From assembly GCF_964204865.1 (NCBI RefSeq), contig NC_135261.1:11470001-11534000 (forward strand): a DNA stretch of 64,000 nucleotides, in the 5' to 3' direction. The DNA comes from Styela clava. Its lineage: Eukaryota > Chordata > Ascidiacea > Stolidobranchia > Styelidae. Made by a program: the position numbers and the translations under genes. Position 1 is the first letter of the stretch. Every line of letters begins with the position of its first letter. Shown piece by piece: positions 36,720 to 47,167 of this stretch. The notes beneath the pieces were generated by a model, which had not been told where the DNA came from, did no database searches, and worked only from the letters and a program-made list of their open reading frames with translations.

Positions 36720-37268
36720 TTACATGAGTTTCAAATGACCAGTGACAACATTTACTTTTTCTTCAGGGCCAGGTCCCACACCAAGCACAGTTTTTGAACC
36801 TGGCATAATTTGCGTTCGTCCCGCGTCTTGAATGACACTGGTAGTGAGATTCATTACTCTGGCATGCTGATACAATGCCAAAAGTTCTTCTTCATTAGTG
36901 CATTTGACTACAACTTTCGGTTGGCCTGAATATTCCCATCTTCGAAGACTGGCATTGTCCCTTTTATTTAATTGTTTGTATGCAGAAACAGCAGCATGCG
37001 AACACTGAGCCGCGATCTTTCCTTTACCCATTTTCAAATCCTGTCGTACAACAATAACAAGTTTCATTTCGGAACCTTCGTCACCAGATACACTGCCTTC
37101 ATCAGACGAACCAGATGATGAAGATTTTCGACGACTTGGTGTTTTTGGTGTTAAATTTCTCACAGACAACATTCGACCTCGTAGAAAAAAACCGAGACAT
37201 ACTCCAAAGCCGACTCCTGTTAACACATATGCAGCTGTCTTTGCCTCCATTGTTTTTTCTGGAAACAT
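36720..37268 (-). CDS. PTRH2: Peptidyl-tRNA hydrolase 2
   Basis: A 182-residue protein in a single exon. PTRH2 releases peptidyl-tRNAs that have dropped off ribosomes by hydrolysing the ester bond; in animals it sits at mitochondria and also acts in anoikis signalling (Bit1). Residues 12-30 form a hydrophobic N-terminal anchor. A Ser-rich linker covers about 41-67. The catalytic domain begins at 68 (MKLVIVVRQDLKMGKGK). The conserved segments KGKIAAQCSHAAVSAYKQL (82-100), GQPKVVVKC (115-123), QDAGRTQI (147-154), VLGVGPGP (161-168) and VTGHLKL (175-181) are all present, and length is normal for the family. A second Met at residue 7 is a possible start. A minus-strand AATAAA lies at about 36,265. 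It lies 1.6 kb downstream of vasa, same strand. Confidence 0.97.
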   Translation of the reverse strand: MFPEKTMEAKTAAYVLTGVGFGVCLGFFLRGRMLSVRNLTPKTPSRRKSSSSGSSDEGSVSGDEGSEMKLVIVVRQDLKMGKGKIAAQCSHAAVSAYKQLNKRDNASLRRWEYSGQPKVVVKCTNEEELLALYQHARVMNLTTSVIQDAGRTQIMPGSKTVLGVGPGPEEKVNVVTGHLKLM

Positions 37269-37353
37269 GAATATACTGATAAAGAATTTTTGAAGGAGTG
37301 TGAACTAGTTTCAACTTTTTTTTGTCTCCAACTAACACAACAGACGTTTATCG

Positions 37354-37561
37354 GTACTCCTGTATCATGTGTACCAAGTTAGGGTTAGGCCATAATTTTA
37401 TTCAGATTTTCCCTATTTCAGTTCTATTACAAGTTCAGGGACTGTTTGTGTTAGCCAAACGAATATGCCCCTACCCATAGGGTGTCGTTCCTTTACACAA
37501 CTTGATGTAAAGTAGGCGGAAAAATTAGTTCCTCCATATTGGTACACATGCTCCTGGAGTG
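37354..37561. mobile_element. MITE related to the foldback at 36,130
   Basis: Left end tactcctgtatcatgtgtaccaa and right end ttggtacacatgctcctggagt are imperfect inverted repeats over about 22 bp. The left end also resembles the tactcctgaagtatgcgcaccaa at 36,126. It sits immediately upstream of PTRH2 and may contribute to its 5' region. Confidence 0.6.
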
Positions 37562-38623
37562 CCCATTTATCTAATCCTTGTTGCAACATACTTCGCTTAG
37601 GTAAAGCACAATGACTCAATCCTCAGCGAAGGATAGTCCTAAGTTTCACCCAATTAAACTAGCTTAGCAATGAGTAACAGATTTGGTAGTCTATGGAAAC
37701 TCAAAAATTCACAATCTACTTTTGAACAGCCACTAGTACAAAGCAAGGATGGACATTTTTGGTTAGATTATATGTCTGTGCACAGTTTGAGTGATCGCGA
37801 ACAACTCGGAGAATCTTACATAATCTAATTCCAGTTCACAGACATTCTTATGCATAACTTGGTGCGTCTAAGAGGACAGTACAGTAGGCTACCCTAAAAG
37901 CAGAAGTAAAAATAAAATCAAATAATTACCTGTCAAACATTCAAAGAAACGAGTTTTCTTTCGAACAATTCTTCAGAGTTACTAGCAGAAGTTATAATAT
38001 CATTAATAATCATCTGAGGTGCAAAACACAAATTTTTATTGCAAAGAAATGAACGAAAAATATGAAAAACTTGGCAAGAACAAAAATCAACAGTGTGTAT
38101 GTGACGTGGTTGCAGAAATTATTTACACAAGATGTTCAAAAGGACATAATTTATTTCCAAATAGTCAGATCTGTTGACAGACTTATGGCAAAGTGCGCTT
38201 TCCTCATGCAATTGGGAAATAGTACCTAGAGAGATCATACAGTTAAGTACTTTGCATATTGACTGAAAATACCATGGTGCCTATCCAGCTTGGTAAAAGG
38301 AAAATAAAACAGAACAAGTGTGTAATAACAGTGGTCAAATGAAAGCACTAAATGAAATGAAAAAGAATATAAAAAAAAACAGTGTTGTGATGCATGTACC
38401 TGATAAAAAAATTAACCTGAAGTTATCAGTTAAAAAACAATTGACAACCGGATCCACATTCTTGGCAAGATGGATGCACAGAAAACAATTCACTAATTTT
38501 TATAGTTAGTGAAAATATGAGAGTATATTCATGAGAACTGCACTTGTCAAATCTCTTTTTGCACTGTGAAAGTAAAGGCAAACACAAAAAATGAGAGCAG
38601 TGTTGCCTTGGGTTACAGTGGTT
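37562..38623. other. Noncoding, includes likely vasa 3' UTR
   Basis: On the minus strand this lies downstream of the vasa stop codon. A minus-strand AATAAA at about 38,034-38,039 is a candidate end of the vasa transcript, which would give a 3' UTR of about 850 nt. No gene is supported. Confidence 0.5.
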
Positions 38624-38721
38624 AAAATTCACACTTTTTTTTTACTCATTTTAGGCAAAAAGCAACCTGAAAGTATTCAAAGGGTTCGAAACATCTACCT
38701 TTCAATACCATATCACCATGA
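38624..38721 (+). repeat. 97-bp direct repeat, copy downstream of vasa
   Basis: From aaaattcacac to caccatga this matches 43,438-43,534 with one homopolymer length difference and one substitution. In vasa orientation it starts about 170 nt after the stop codon, so it lies in the probable 3' UTR. The flanks do not match. Confidence 0.92.
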
Positions 38722-38887
38722 TTTACTAAATCATGCTTGGCTGCGAACTACAAATATAACTCAGTTTCAATACTGCACACTGACACAAAAATTGTCTTGA
38801 AATTTTCATTTAACTGTCTGAATATAGACAGATTCAAAAAGTCTATGTACATGATAAGGACATCTGCATATCGCATATGTATGCATG

Positions 38888-41185
38888 TTATCCCCAATTG
38901 TCATCATCAAAGCCACCTCCGCTATTTGTATTCGCTGTGGAAGTACCACCACCATCATTGTAATCGAAGTCTCCCTTAGCACGACTGGAGTTACCACCCC
39001 TGCCACCGCCCATACTTCTTGTGTCTCGAGCACCAAACTGCCCACCCTTTGGACCAAAGCTGGTACCCACGGCACCTTCAGCACATGCCTCCAACCAATC
39101 TGGGACTTCTTGTTGTGCATCTGCCAGGACTTTCACCATAGATCGAGCCAATGTGTTATCTTTGTCATGGCAATAAAACGAAGTTGCCATTCCCAAATTT
39201 CCGCAGCGACCTGTACGACCAATACGATGAACATATTCATCAATTTCACTCGGTAAATCGTAATTGATCACATGTTCGACTTTTGGAATATCGAGGCCTC
39301 TTGCGGCTACAGAGGTTGCAATCATGATGGGGCACTGCCCAGACTTAAAATCACGAAGTGCCATTTCTCTTTCTCTTTGAAGCCTATCTCCATGAATACT
39401 CGTAGTAGGAAATCCTTCTTGAGAAAGATAACTTGCCAGGAAGTCGGCATTTCTCTTTGTGTCAACAAAAACCAAAGTTCTTGCCCTTGTCTCTGCAACA
39501 TCAGAAATCTTTTCCACCAATGTGTCTCGCTTGTCATTACCATCAACTTGTAGAATTGTTTGTGTCACATCTGAGCAAGCACCACCAACACGTCCCACAG
39601 TCAAAAACAGGAAATCATCACGTAAAAAGTCATGGGCCAACTTTTGTATCTCATCAGGAAAAGTGGCGCTGAACATCAGCGTGTGGCGATTATTTTTATC
39701 GGGCATACCAGGCGCAGCAGCCAGCCGTCGAATCTCAGGTTCGAAACCCATATCAAGCATACGATCAGCCTCATCTAGAATAAGATATTGTAGACCGCTA
39801 CATCCCACTTTGCCTCGATTAATAAAATCAAGCAATCTTCCCGGCGTTGCAATGAGTATATTGCATCCACGACTCAGGTCACGTAATTGACTGCCAACAC
39901 TTGTTCCTCCATAAGCTACAACAGGCTTTATAATACTGCTGCGAGCGAACTTCCTTGCTTCAAGGAATATCTGCACCACAAGTTCTCTGGTTGGCCCCAC
40001 AACAATTGCTTGTGGTAACTGTTTATCTGAAAAAGAATCTACCGTGTTGAGACCATTACGAAACATCCCAGCAAGAACAGGTAACAGAAAAGCTGCAGTT
40101 TTCCCAGATCCAGTTTGTGCACAAGCCATCAAATCTCTATCTGAATTTATGATAGGTATGCTGTACTTCTGAACTGGTGTTGGTTTAGCATACTTTGCTT
40201 TCTCAACATTGGAGCGAACTGTTTCCGGCAAACCAGCATCATCAAAACTAGTGATATAAGCCGGTGGATTATCACCACTAACTTCCACTGGGATATCATC
40301 ATATTTGTTGAAATTAATTCCAGTTTGCATTGATGCAAAAATCGCTTCTTCATCTTCTGGTGGCGGAGGTGGAATGTACAACGGTGGACGATCTCCTCCA
40401 CCTTCATTCTTCGGACATTCTCTTGACATGTGTCCTTCTTCACCACATTTGAAACAGCCTTTAGGCCTATCTCCCCCAGAAGAGTCTGCATTTGGACACT
40501 CCCGAGCCATGTGACCATCTTCGCCACATTTGAAACAGCCTTTACCCCTTGATCCACCACCGCCAGTGCCAGAATCCCCATTAGGGCAATCACGAGAAAT
40601 ATGGCCTTCTTCTCCACATTTATAACATGAGCGAGATCCTCCACCAGATCCCCCCCCAGTGTTCTGGGGGCAATCGCGAGACATGTGGCCTGCTTCTCCA
40701 CATTTATAACATGAGCGAGATCCTCCACCAAAACTACCCCCTCCTGAATCATTTTTGGGGCATTCACGAGACATGTGGCCTTCTTCTCCACATTTGTAAC
40801 AGGCACGAGTTCCACCGCCAAAACCGCTACCTGAATCACCATTCGGGCATTCGCGAGACATGTGACCTTCTTCTCCACATTTAAAACAACCTTTCGAGCG
40901 AGAGCCCCCACCCGAATCACTATTCGGGCAATCGCGAGACATATGGCCATCTTCACCACATTTGAAGCATGCTCGGCTTCTTGAACTAGCGAAGCCGCCA
41001 CCAGAGTCTCCACCAAATCCGTTCATTTGTGAACTAGAGCCTTTTCCGAAAGATTTCTGGAATCCTCCAGAATCTGCGTCCCCAGATCCAAACCCACCAA
41101 AGGAACTCGTAGTTGTAGTGGTCGTTGTTTGTCCACCAAATCCACTAGATGGATCAGCATCCCAGTCATCAGCATCATCAAACAT
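38888..41185 (-). CDS. DDX4: Vasa, DEAD-box RNA helicase with seven CCHC knuckles
   Basis: A 765-residue protein in one uninterrupted frame. Vasa is the ATP-dependent RNA helicase of germ cells, acting in germ granules on mRNA translation and the piRNA pathway. Residues 1-70 are acidic and Gly/Ser/Phe-rich. Seven zinc knuckles C-x2-C-x4-H-x4-C follow, at about 73-86, 100-113, 129-142, 159-172, 187-200, 217-230 and 244-257. The helicase core shows the Q motif (GLPETVRSNVEKAKYAKPTPVQ, around 318-339, quoted by position only for its last part PTPVQ), motif I AQTGSGKT 356-363, PTRELVVQ 398-405, TPGR 447-450, DEAD 471-474, SAT 506-508, ARGLD 628-632 and HRIGRTGR 653-660. The tail is Gly-rich with the acidic-Trp end DDDNWG usual for Vasa. 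The lack of coding introns contrasts with its multi-exon neighbours. A TTTGTAG acceptor-like word lies in the 5' leader at about 41,216, so a 5' UTR intron or trans-splice site is possible. Confidence 0.97.
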   Translation of the reverse strand: MFDDADDWDADPSSGFGGQTTTTTTTSSFGGFGSGDADSGGFQKSFGKGSSSQMNGFGGDSGGGFASSRSRACFKCGEDGHMSRDCPNSDSGGGSRSKGCFKCGEEGHMSRECPNGDSGSGFGGGTRACYKCGEEGHMSRECPKNDSGGGSFGGGSRSCYKCGEAGHMSRDCPQNTGGGSGGGSRSCYKCGEEGHISRDCPNGDSGTGGGGSRGKGCFKCGEDGHMARECPNADSSGGDRPKGCFKCGEEGHMSRECPKNEGGGDRPPLYIPPPPPEDEEAIFASMQTGINFNKYDDIPVEVSGDNPPAYITSFDDAGLPETVRSNVEKAKYAKPTPVQKYSIPIINSDRDLMACAQTGSGKTAAFLLPVLAGMFRNGLNTVDSFSDKQLPQAIVVGPTRELVVQIFLEARKFARSSIIKPVVAYGGTSVGSQLRDLSRGCNILIATPGRLLDFINRGKVGCSGLQYLILDEADRMLDMGFEPEIRRLAAAPGMPDKNNRHTLMFSATFPDEIQKLAHDFLRDDFLFLTVGRVGGACSDVTQTILQVDGNDKRDTLVEKISDVAETRARTLVFVDTKRNADFLASYLSQEGFPTTSIHGDRLQREREMALRDFKSGQCPIMIATSVAARGLDIPKVEHVINYDLPSEIDEYVHRIGRTGRCGNLGMATSFYCHDKDNTLARSMVKVLADAQQEVPDWLEACAEGAVGTSFGPKGGQFGARDTRSMGGGRGGNSSRAKGDFDYNDGGGTSTANTNSGGGFDDDNWG

Positions 41186-42236
41186 AGTGGATTATTTTTC
41201 AAAAGGTTTCTAAACCTACAAAGGAACCGATCTCAGCCTGATCGGCAGATAAAATTAATTCTGGTTAGAAAAAAAAAATATTTTTATCATTTCTATGTCA
41301 ATAATGATCATAAATCTAACACAGCAATAATTATAATTAAAATGAGGTAATATTTTCCAAACATATTCATAAATTACAGAAATGTGAATTGAAGTTGTAT
41401 AAAAAGTATTTTTAACTGTTACTGAAAATAATTAGTTCTGTAGTTGTGCTTTCATTTGATACTACAATATTTTTAAGAAACATTTTCCATCAAATACTGA
41501 AATATCGGTAGACAAAGTAAATAAGCACATAGTCTGGTATACATCTCACGATATTAATTAGTTAAATTAACTTGTCGTTTGATACAGAGGTAGGGCACAG
41601 TTCACAGATTTCAAGATGTTCAGACATTTGGTTCAATAAAACAAACACTCTATTTTTCTATGAAACAAGGGTGTATGATATGATGCCAGATGTGTCACAA
41701 TGCGCCATGCTTGTCATGGTAATAATAAAAATCAATCGCTCAAGTCAGTGGGTCTGTATTTTTGCTAAAAACCCTCAAATGCCATGATAAATTTTTTTTC
41801 TTCCGTTCTTTCAGTAAAAAAGATTATTTATTTGCTGGGAATCCAATAGTGACGTTTTTAAATTGAGTTTGTTGCGCAATGCTAGTTTGCCGATATCAAA
41901 GCCAAGATTGTCTCGTAATTGAGGGATTTGCACTCACTGTTGCTGTCAGACTGTTATGATTGATTTATTTTAATGTGGGGGCTATTCTTGGAATCCAGGA
42001 ATCCGAAAACTATGCAATCCTGTCTGCCTGTAGGTACAGACTGACCTTCAAATTGCAATCCTGAATTTTGAGTTTGACTTTAGCTACAGAGCTAGGGTGG
42101 CTTACCCACTTTGCGGCCATCAACTTCATCGATCTAAGTAATGTCGAAAAAATTAACGAACAGCGACAATATTTCTCATGCGTGATCGACCACCTGTCCC
42201 TCATAGCTCTGCGAAATTACACTAAAATGCGGCCAC
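41186..42236. other. Upstream region of vasa, noncoding
   Basis: This holds the presumed vasa promoter and 5' leader. No TATA box at a sensible distance and no gene or repeat is recognised. Confidence 0.5.
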
Positions 42237-42322
42237 AAACAAAGAAGTTATGACCAAAAACCCGACCGAAGAAAAAAAAAACAAAGAAGTTATGACCAAA
42301 AACCCGACCGAAGAAAAAAAAC
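42237..42322 (+). repeat. Two tandem copies of a 41-bp word
   Basis: The word aacaaagaagttatgaccaa, followed by aaacccgaccgaag and an A run, occurs twice in a row. It is a small local duplication, probably by slippage at the A runs. Confidence 0.85.
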
Positions 42323-42939
42323 GGATTATTTTTTCATGTCGCCAACTACCCATTGTCTCATTAAAAAAAACTTGAAAATCCATACAAATATAAGAGATAA
42401 AAAGCTGAAACTTGGCAAGGGGGTAGAGTTGTGTTTCTTTTAACCATCCTTAAATTTTCGCGTTTCTACATTTAAAGGAGGGGGAATAGGGGGGTGCGCA
42501 TTTCCAATACGTCGATAATATCTTTGTAGACCAATTTGCGACCACCGTGTTTTTGTCAGTTTGATTGCTGTGATGCGGTGCTTTGTTTTGTTCGAAATGG
42601 CCGTGTTCTTAAAATATATGACGGTCAGAAATGCGATTAGAAGCCTAATTTTTTCACGCATGGCTGCGTATGCTCTAGTCTCGGCGCAGCAGAAACGATG
42701 TTCAAGGCTTGAAATCCGTGGTCGCACACTGGTCGTTCGGTAGCAAATACTTCTGCCGAGTGTCGTACACTGGTGGTTTGGATAGCTTTAACCCCTGGTC
42801 GTAGAAAGTTATTTCAAGGTTTAGCGTGTAGAATAAATGCCAATGCACCTACGATGAAAAAATTAACGGGTTAGAAATATTGGTTTTTGGGGTCTGGTAT
42901 AGTTTAGTACCACATGCACTTCTAGTTGGCCTGACTCAA

Positions 42940-43284
42940 CAATTTTTGCATATGCCTATCCTAACCCCCACCTGACTACGTCACCGAAAAATTACGTGGT
43001 TTCGACGTCACATTGGCGAAATAAGGCCCACCAAAATATGCGGATGGTCGTCCAAAACGTGCAGATGATTACCCGAAATCGAGCAAGCTATTTCTCTCGT
43101 TTTCCCGTCACGATAGGAGAGAGATCGCCGGCATTAGCGAGTTCGTTATCGGCGGCGCAGATGCCATTTCGGGCGATCGTAATTATACTTTGACAATTCC
43201 TATGACGTGTTTGTGACGTCCTATTGACGTAATTTTTGGATTCCATAGTCAGATGTGGGTTAGGAATAACATATGCAAAATTCG
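42940..43284. mobile_element. Foldback MITE, about 345 bp
   Basis: The left arm (aatttttgcatatgcctatc, then ctaacccccacctgacta) and the right arm (tagtcagatgtgggttagg, then aataacatatgcaaaattc) are imperfect inverted repeats of about 80 bp, continuing inward through gacgtcac words. I could not define a target-site duplication. Confidence 0.65.
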
Positions 43285-43437
43285 GGTACAAAACTGGCTA
43301 CACCCTATGTATTTGTTAATTAAAATTAATTTTGTTTAGCAAAAACGCCTGACCAACTACCGGTACCGTTATAGCAACTAACCCCCAAATGTACCCCATT
43401 TCATGTTGAAATCATCAAAACAAAGTTAATTTTTCTC

Positions 43438-43534
43438 AAAATTCACACTTTTTTTTACTCATTTTAGGCAAAAAGCAACCTGAAAGTATTCAAAGGGTTC
43501 GAAACATCTACCTTCCAATACCATATCACCATGA
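43438..43534 (+). repeat. 97-bp direct repeat, copy upstream of vasa
   Basis: It is the partner of 38,624-38,721 in the same orientation, about 2.25 kb upstream of the vasa start codon. It ends abruptly at accatga, where the next repeat (43,540-43,875) begins. Confidence 0.92.
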
Positions 43535-43539
43535 AATCA

Positions 43540-43875
43540 AATAATTACCCTTATTGAGATAATAGGAGTTTCTGTTTATAACGTGAATCACGAGCTCACG
43601 TTTACAGTATTTAATAAGATTTATGATCGACGTATAAATACTACTCCGATATCTTTCGAGTGAGACAATGTAAACCCATTCTAAGCTAGTGTGGATAAAT
43701 GTTTTAAGATTTGTATTCTGTGTGTTGTGGAAATTTACCAAAAAAACATATAGAGATTTTTAACGCATCTTCATTCACGTGGACGTTGAAGGGCGAACGG
43801 GTGACTTGCAAGTTCTGAGACAATCTACGAAATAGCAATATCAGAATATACGTAACATCACATTCGTCTAACAAC
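43540..43875. repeat. Dispersed repeat, inverted partner of about 33,660-33,850
   Basis: Positions 43,680-43,875 match the complement of 33,660-33,850, which lies inside the outer hAT element (for example gtgacttgcaagttctgag and cttcattcacgtgg). Positions 43,540-43,660 resemble 57,556-57,670. The block is probably a further fragment of the same transposon family. Confidence 0.7.
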
Positions 43876-44821
43876 CATTTATGCTATACCGTATTCAGGT
43901 AGGTATTCTTCACACAGTTACAGCTTTACAATACAAAAAAGAACTTTCCTAATTTCTGTATGTGACTGAACATGTATCATATTATCAGGTAACTTAAATA
44001 CGGTTGTTTTTAGTACCGTACCTATCCACTGACGTATGACATAACAAATGATTTCGCAAACTTACAAAACACGTCATCCAGTCATCTCGAAGACCATATT
44101 CTAAATTCTACTTTACTGTAAACTAGAACTTGTTACACTTAGGCCTACCTATTACACACCTTTCTCTGGCTTTTTTTTCTATTTCCCTGTTGCGGTTGTC
44201 TTATTTTGTGGTGATACAAATTACAAGAATATCATGATAAATTTGTATTGTAATGCAGCGAATAGCGAACCGAACCTTTTTTTTTTTTTTTTTTCAAGAA
44301 TACAAAAATTAGACAGAGAATATGGAAAAATCCACGCTTTCATATTGGGTTTTTCCCATTCGCCATCTATGTTTCATAGTCGATACATCTTCCTCTTATG
44401 AAAATGATGTACAAATAACATACTTTCAATAATTTTCAGAGTATGGTGTTGCATATAAACTTACCGGTACATCATGATTGACCTATGTAAAAGATCATCC
44501 ATGTCAGCATGTGCTCATATAACAATAATTCATTTCTTTCGCTTGCTTTTAGTAAATTTAAAATCCCTACCAGTTTACACTTGAAAATTGAACGCATACT
44601 ACTTTTCATTTTATCTATTTCATCATATTTTACTGAATTTCGATATTCCCAAATTGTTGATTTTCCGCATAATATTATCGAACCTTCGCCACGCGGTCAA
44701 ATGCATCAGGCAAACACGTGAGTTTGTTCGGCATTGCACGCTCCAGTGCTTACCGGAAGATCCTTTTTTCTCGCTAGTAGTCAACACTGGCAGACAGGAA
44801 CGAGTCCATCCACGAACCCCG
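43876..44821. other. Noncoding, nothing recognised
   Basis: The only marked feature is a T run of about 19 bases near 44,277-44,295. No gene supported. Confidence 0.5.
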
Positions 44822-44945
44822 TGGAGGTAATTTAGGACAGGCCTTTATCCCAGGAAAGAAAAGTGATGAGAAGGCTTAATAAAATGTCGAAACACGGCCT
44901 CTCGCTCGGTCAACAGTCGGGTACCGTATGGGAACAGTTAGCCAG
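44822..44945 (-). mobile_element. Diverged 3' part of the SINE
   Basis: The words tttatccc, aaggctta, acacggcctctcgctcgg and gtaccgtatggga follow the order of the SINE body at 340-430, with many substitutions. It faces away from the fuller copy at 45,001. Confidence 0.55.
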
Positions 44946-45000
44946 TTATTTGATTTATTGTAGTTCGGCGGAGTGGTCGTTTGGTTTCAGTTTCGGTCCA

Positions 45001-45494
45001 GCTCGGCGGTGTGGCGTATCGTATAACCAGTGGTGGGATTCAGCCGGTTCAGTAACACTGGTTACTGCCAATGTTCTATTTGTAACAGAACCGGCTAAAA
45101 ATATGATTTTTGTGAAGGAACCGGCTGACAAAAAAATTGAATCCCACCACTGTATATAACTTCAATGGTCGAAATACGCTCGCCACCGCGCCTCTGATTA
45201 CCTTGCATGGGTTTGTTTTATACCGTAACTTCAGATTTCTACAGCGCTTTTCGAAAAGTACCAACTCTTAGTTCAGAATTCTTCCGACTGTTCGTTTTAT
45301 TTTAAATTCTAACGACCGGCGTACGAAAACCGTAAGGTCCATGCTTCCGAAAACAAACAATATATAACTAATCCCATACCCGACTTGGAATGGTAACCGG
45401 ACGAGAGGCCGTGGTTCGCCATATGGATAAGCCGTCTTATCGGCTTTCCTCTCCCCCGGGATAAATATGTAAATCCTATCCTATCCTATCCTAT
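45001..45494 (+). mobile_element. tRNA-derived SINE, interrupted by a hAT MITE
   Basis: It begins gctcggcggtgtggcg and ends with the shared 3' body (taccgg ... gccgtcttatcggc) and a TCCTA tail (45,474-45,494). A 125-bp MITE is inserted at 45,028-45,152. The segment 45,225-45,335 does not match the other copies, so the middle has been replaced or is from a different subfamily. Confidence 0.78.
45028..45152. mobile_element. hAT MITE inside the SINE
   Basis: Perfect 15-bp inverted ends CAGTGGTGGGATTCA and TGAATCCCACCACTG, 125 bp long. Flanks cgtataac and tatataac match at 6 of 8. It is the same family as 55,647-55,823, sharing gccggttc and cagaaccggct internal words. Confidence 0.88.
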
Positions 45495-45594
45495 TGTTGT
45501 CGTCGCTCTTCTTATCATCCTTAGTGAGTTTGTAAACTCGTATACCATGGTGGATGTTTATGTGCGAAAGGCGGCCAGCAAACTCTGGTTGGAT

Positions 45595-45698
45595 CAACTG
45601 AAGAATCTCCTTCCCGGACCCGTCTGGGAAGGAGATTCTTCAGTTGGACTCACCTAGGGGGGAATTCTTCAGTTGATCCCGTTTCCCAACTGAAGAAT
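45595..45698. repeat. Two adjacent hairpins sharing one arm motif
   Basis: Hairpin 1 has perfect 21-bp arms at 45,595-45,615 and 45,626-45,646 with a 10-base loop (ggacccgtct). Hairpin 2 has 12-bp arms at 45,664-45,675 and 45,687-45,698, extended by a G run facing a C run. All four arms contain aactgaagaat or its complement. I see no coding role. Confidence 0.88.
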
Positions 45699-47167
45699 AC
45701 CCCTCTCCCCCAACCACCGATGCAAGTCAGCTGCCGAACAAGCGCTATACTTGGCGTTATGTGCGGTACTAGCTTTCCTATCCCCCCAAAAATATTAAAA
45801 TTAGACCTTTGCTAAAAAATTCTGTAGGCATCGTTTGATAATTATAACATTCAACAGAAAAGTGAAATGAATGTGAGCTGGCCACTTACTTGGATCAACA
45901 TTGTTATATTGTCACTACTGTACTTAACTATCAGAACAGTTGGGTTACAGGTATTGAAACTCCAAAAGAGAGCACAATAGATGCCGCAATTACATCCAAC
46001 TCCTTTCAGTTTTTACTTATCATCAACCTTCACAAATATTACAACTGTCAAAACTGTTACTCAAGTTCTTCTAATCTATTTGTAGAATAATTGCCTGACT
46101 TATATTTCAAAATCCACAATACTGCAATAATATTCTAAACGATTAAGGAGTCATGGTGCACAGAAACATGAATATATTATAGTATATATAGAATATATAT
46201 ATTATAGAATAATATATATAAGAAAGTTTTCTTCATGACTATCATGTTCCGTTGTTGGTCACGCAAAAGCCTAATCGTTATAACAATATAATTGTACTCA
46301 ATGTACTCCTTTCGCCTTTATGTCGCGTAATCCTGCTGTGATAACGATGTGTGTTTTATGCTGATTGTGTGGATTTATAGGTCGTTAAAATCTCCAGCAT
46401 TGGTATTAATCATGAAAAACAAACGTTGCATATTTAGGATGCGTACCAAATAGGGTCGCATAACAAAAAGATCAGCGATTTATTTTCAAAAAAAAAAAGA
46501 GAATAAAACTGCTTAGATATTTTCGATTTTGTACATAATCTCAATTGTAAAAATAAGGTAATTCAAACAATATATTTAAATCAGACACGATATGCTAATT
46601 TTGATAACGGCGTGGTATCAAACTAAATTCTGTTATAGGGCCCACCATCTGTTATTTTTAAACTAAAGAAAGATAATTTTAAAAACTAAATGAATATTTT
46701 GGCCTGAAAGATAACTAAAGCTTGCAATAATACCAAACATATATATGTTGGTTTTTTTGTACAAAGCTCCGCCGCTATTGCAAAAATGTGAGATTTGAGA
46801 AAAACACTAAGTTAGCCGAGGGCAACGACTTCTTATTAAGGGAATGAATGTTATGATCGCAATGCACCTGCTGCTTTAAGCGCCCCTTATAACCACTTCT
46901 TAGCCATAATTCTGTACCAGAAAAAAGAGATAAATGTGAAAATCCTATCTTAGAGTGCATTCACTCACGGCGGGACGAGTCTGTTAAGTTTATCTTAGCC
47001 GGGTTCCTCAATGTTTTTGCTCACTTTTTTCAGATTGAACATAGCTACTTGTGCAATGTGCAGCTACCAGTCCATTTCGAAGATAATATCTAGTTACTCG
47101 TTTGAAGACTTAACAATTGGTAAATACGAGAAATATACAAAACGTTAGGGTTATAAAAGGTCGTAAC
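45699..47167. other. Noncoding, nothing recognised
   Basis: An AT-only microsatellite-like stretch lies at about 46,170-46,225. No gene or transposon end is seen. Confidence 0.5.

Noticed and set aside
40147-41016. 289-codon minus-strand frame in another phase of vasa
   Set aside because: It is a shadow of the low-complexity zinc-knuckle repeats in the vasa frame.
38888-41185. Firm call of vasa as a processed retrogene
   Set aside because: No poly(A) remnant or target-site duplication flanks the gene. The 97-bp flanking repeats are far too long to be a TSD.
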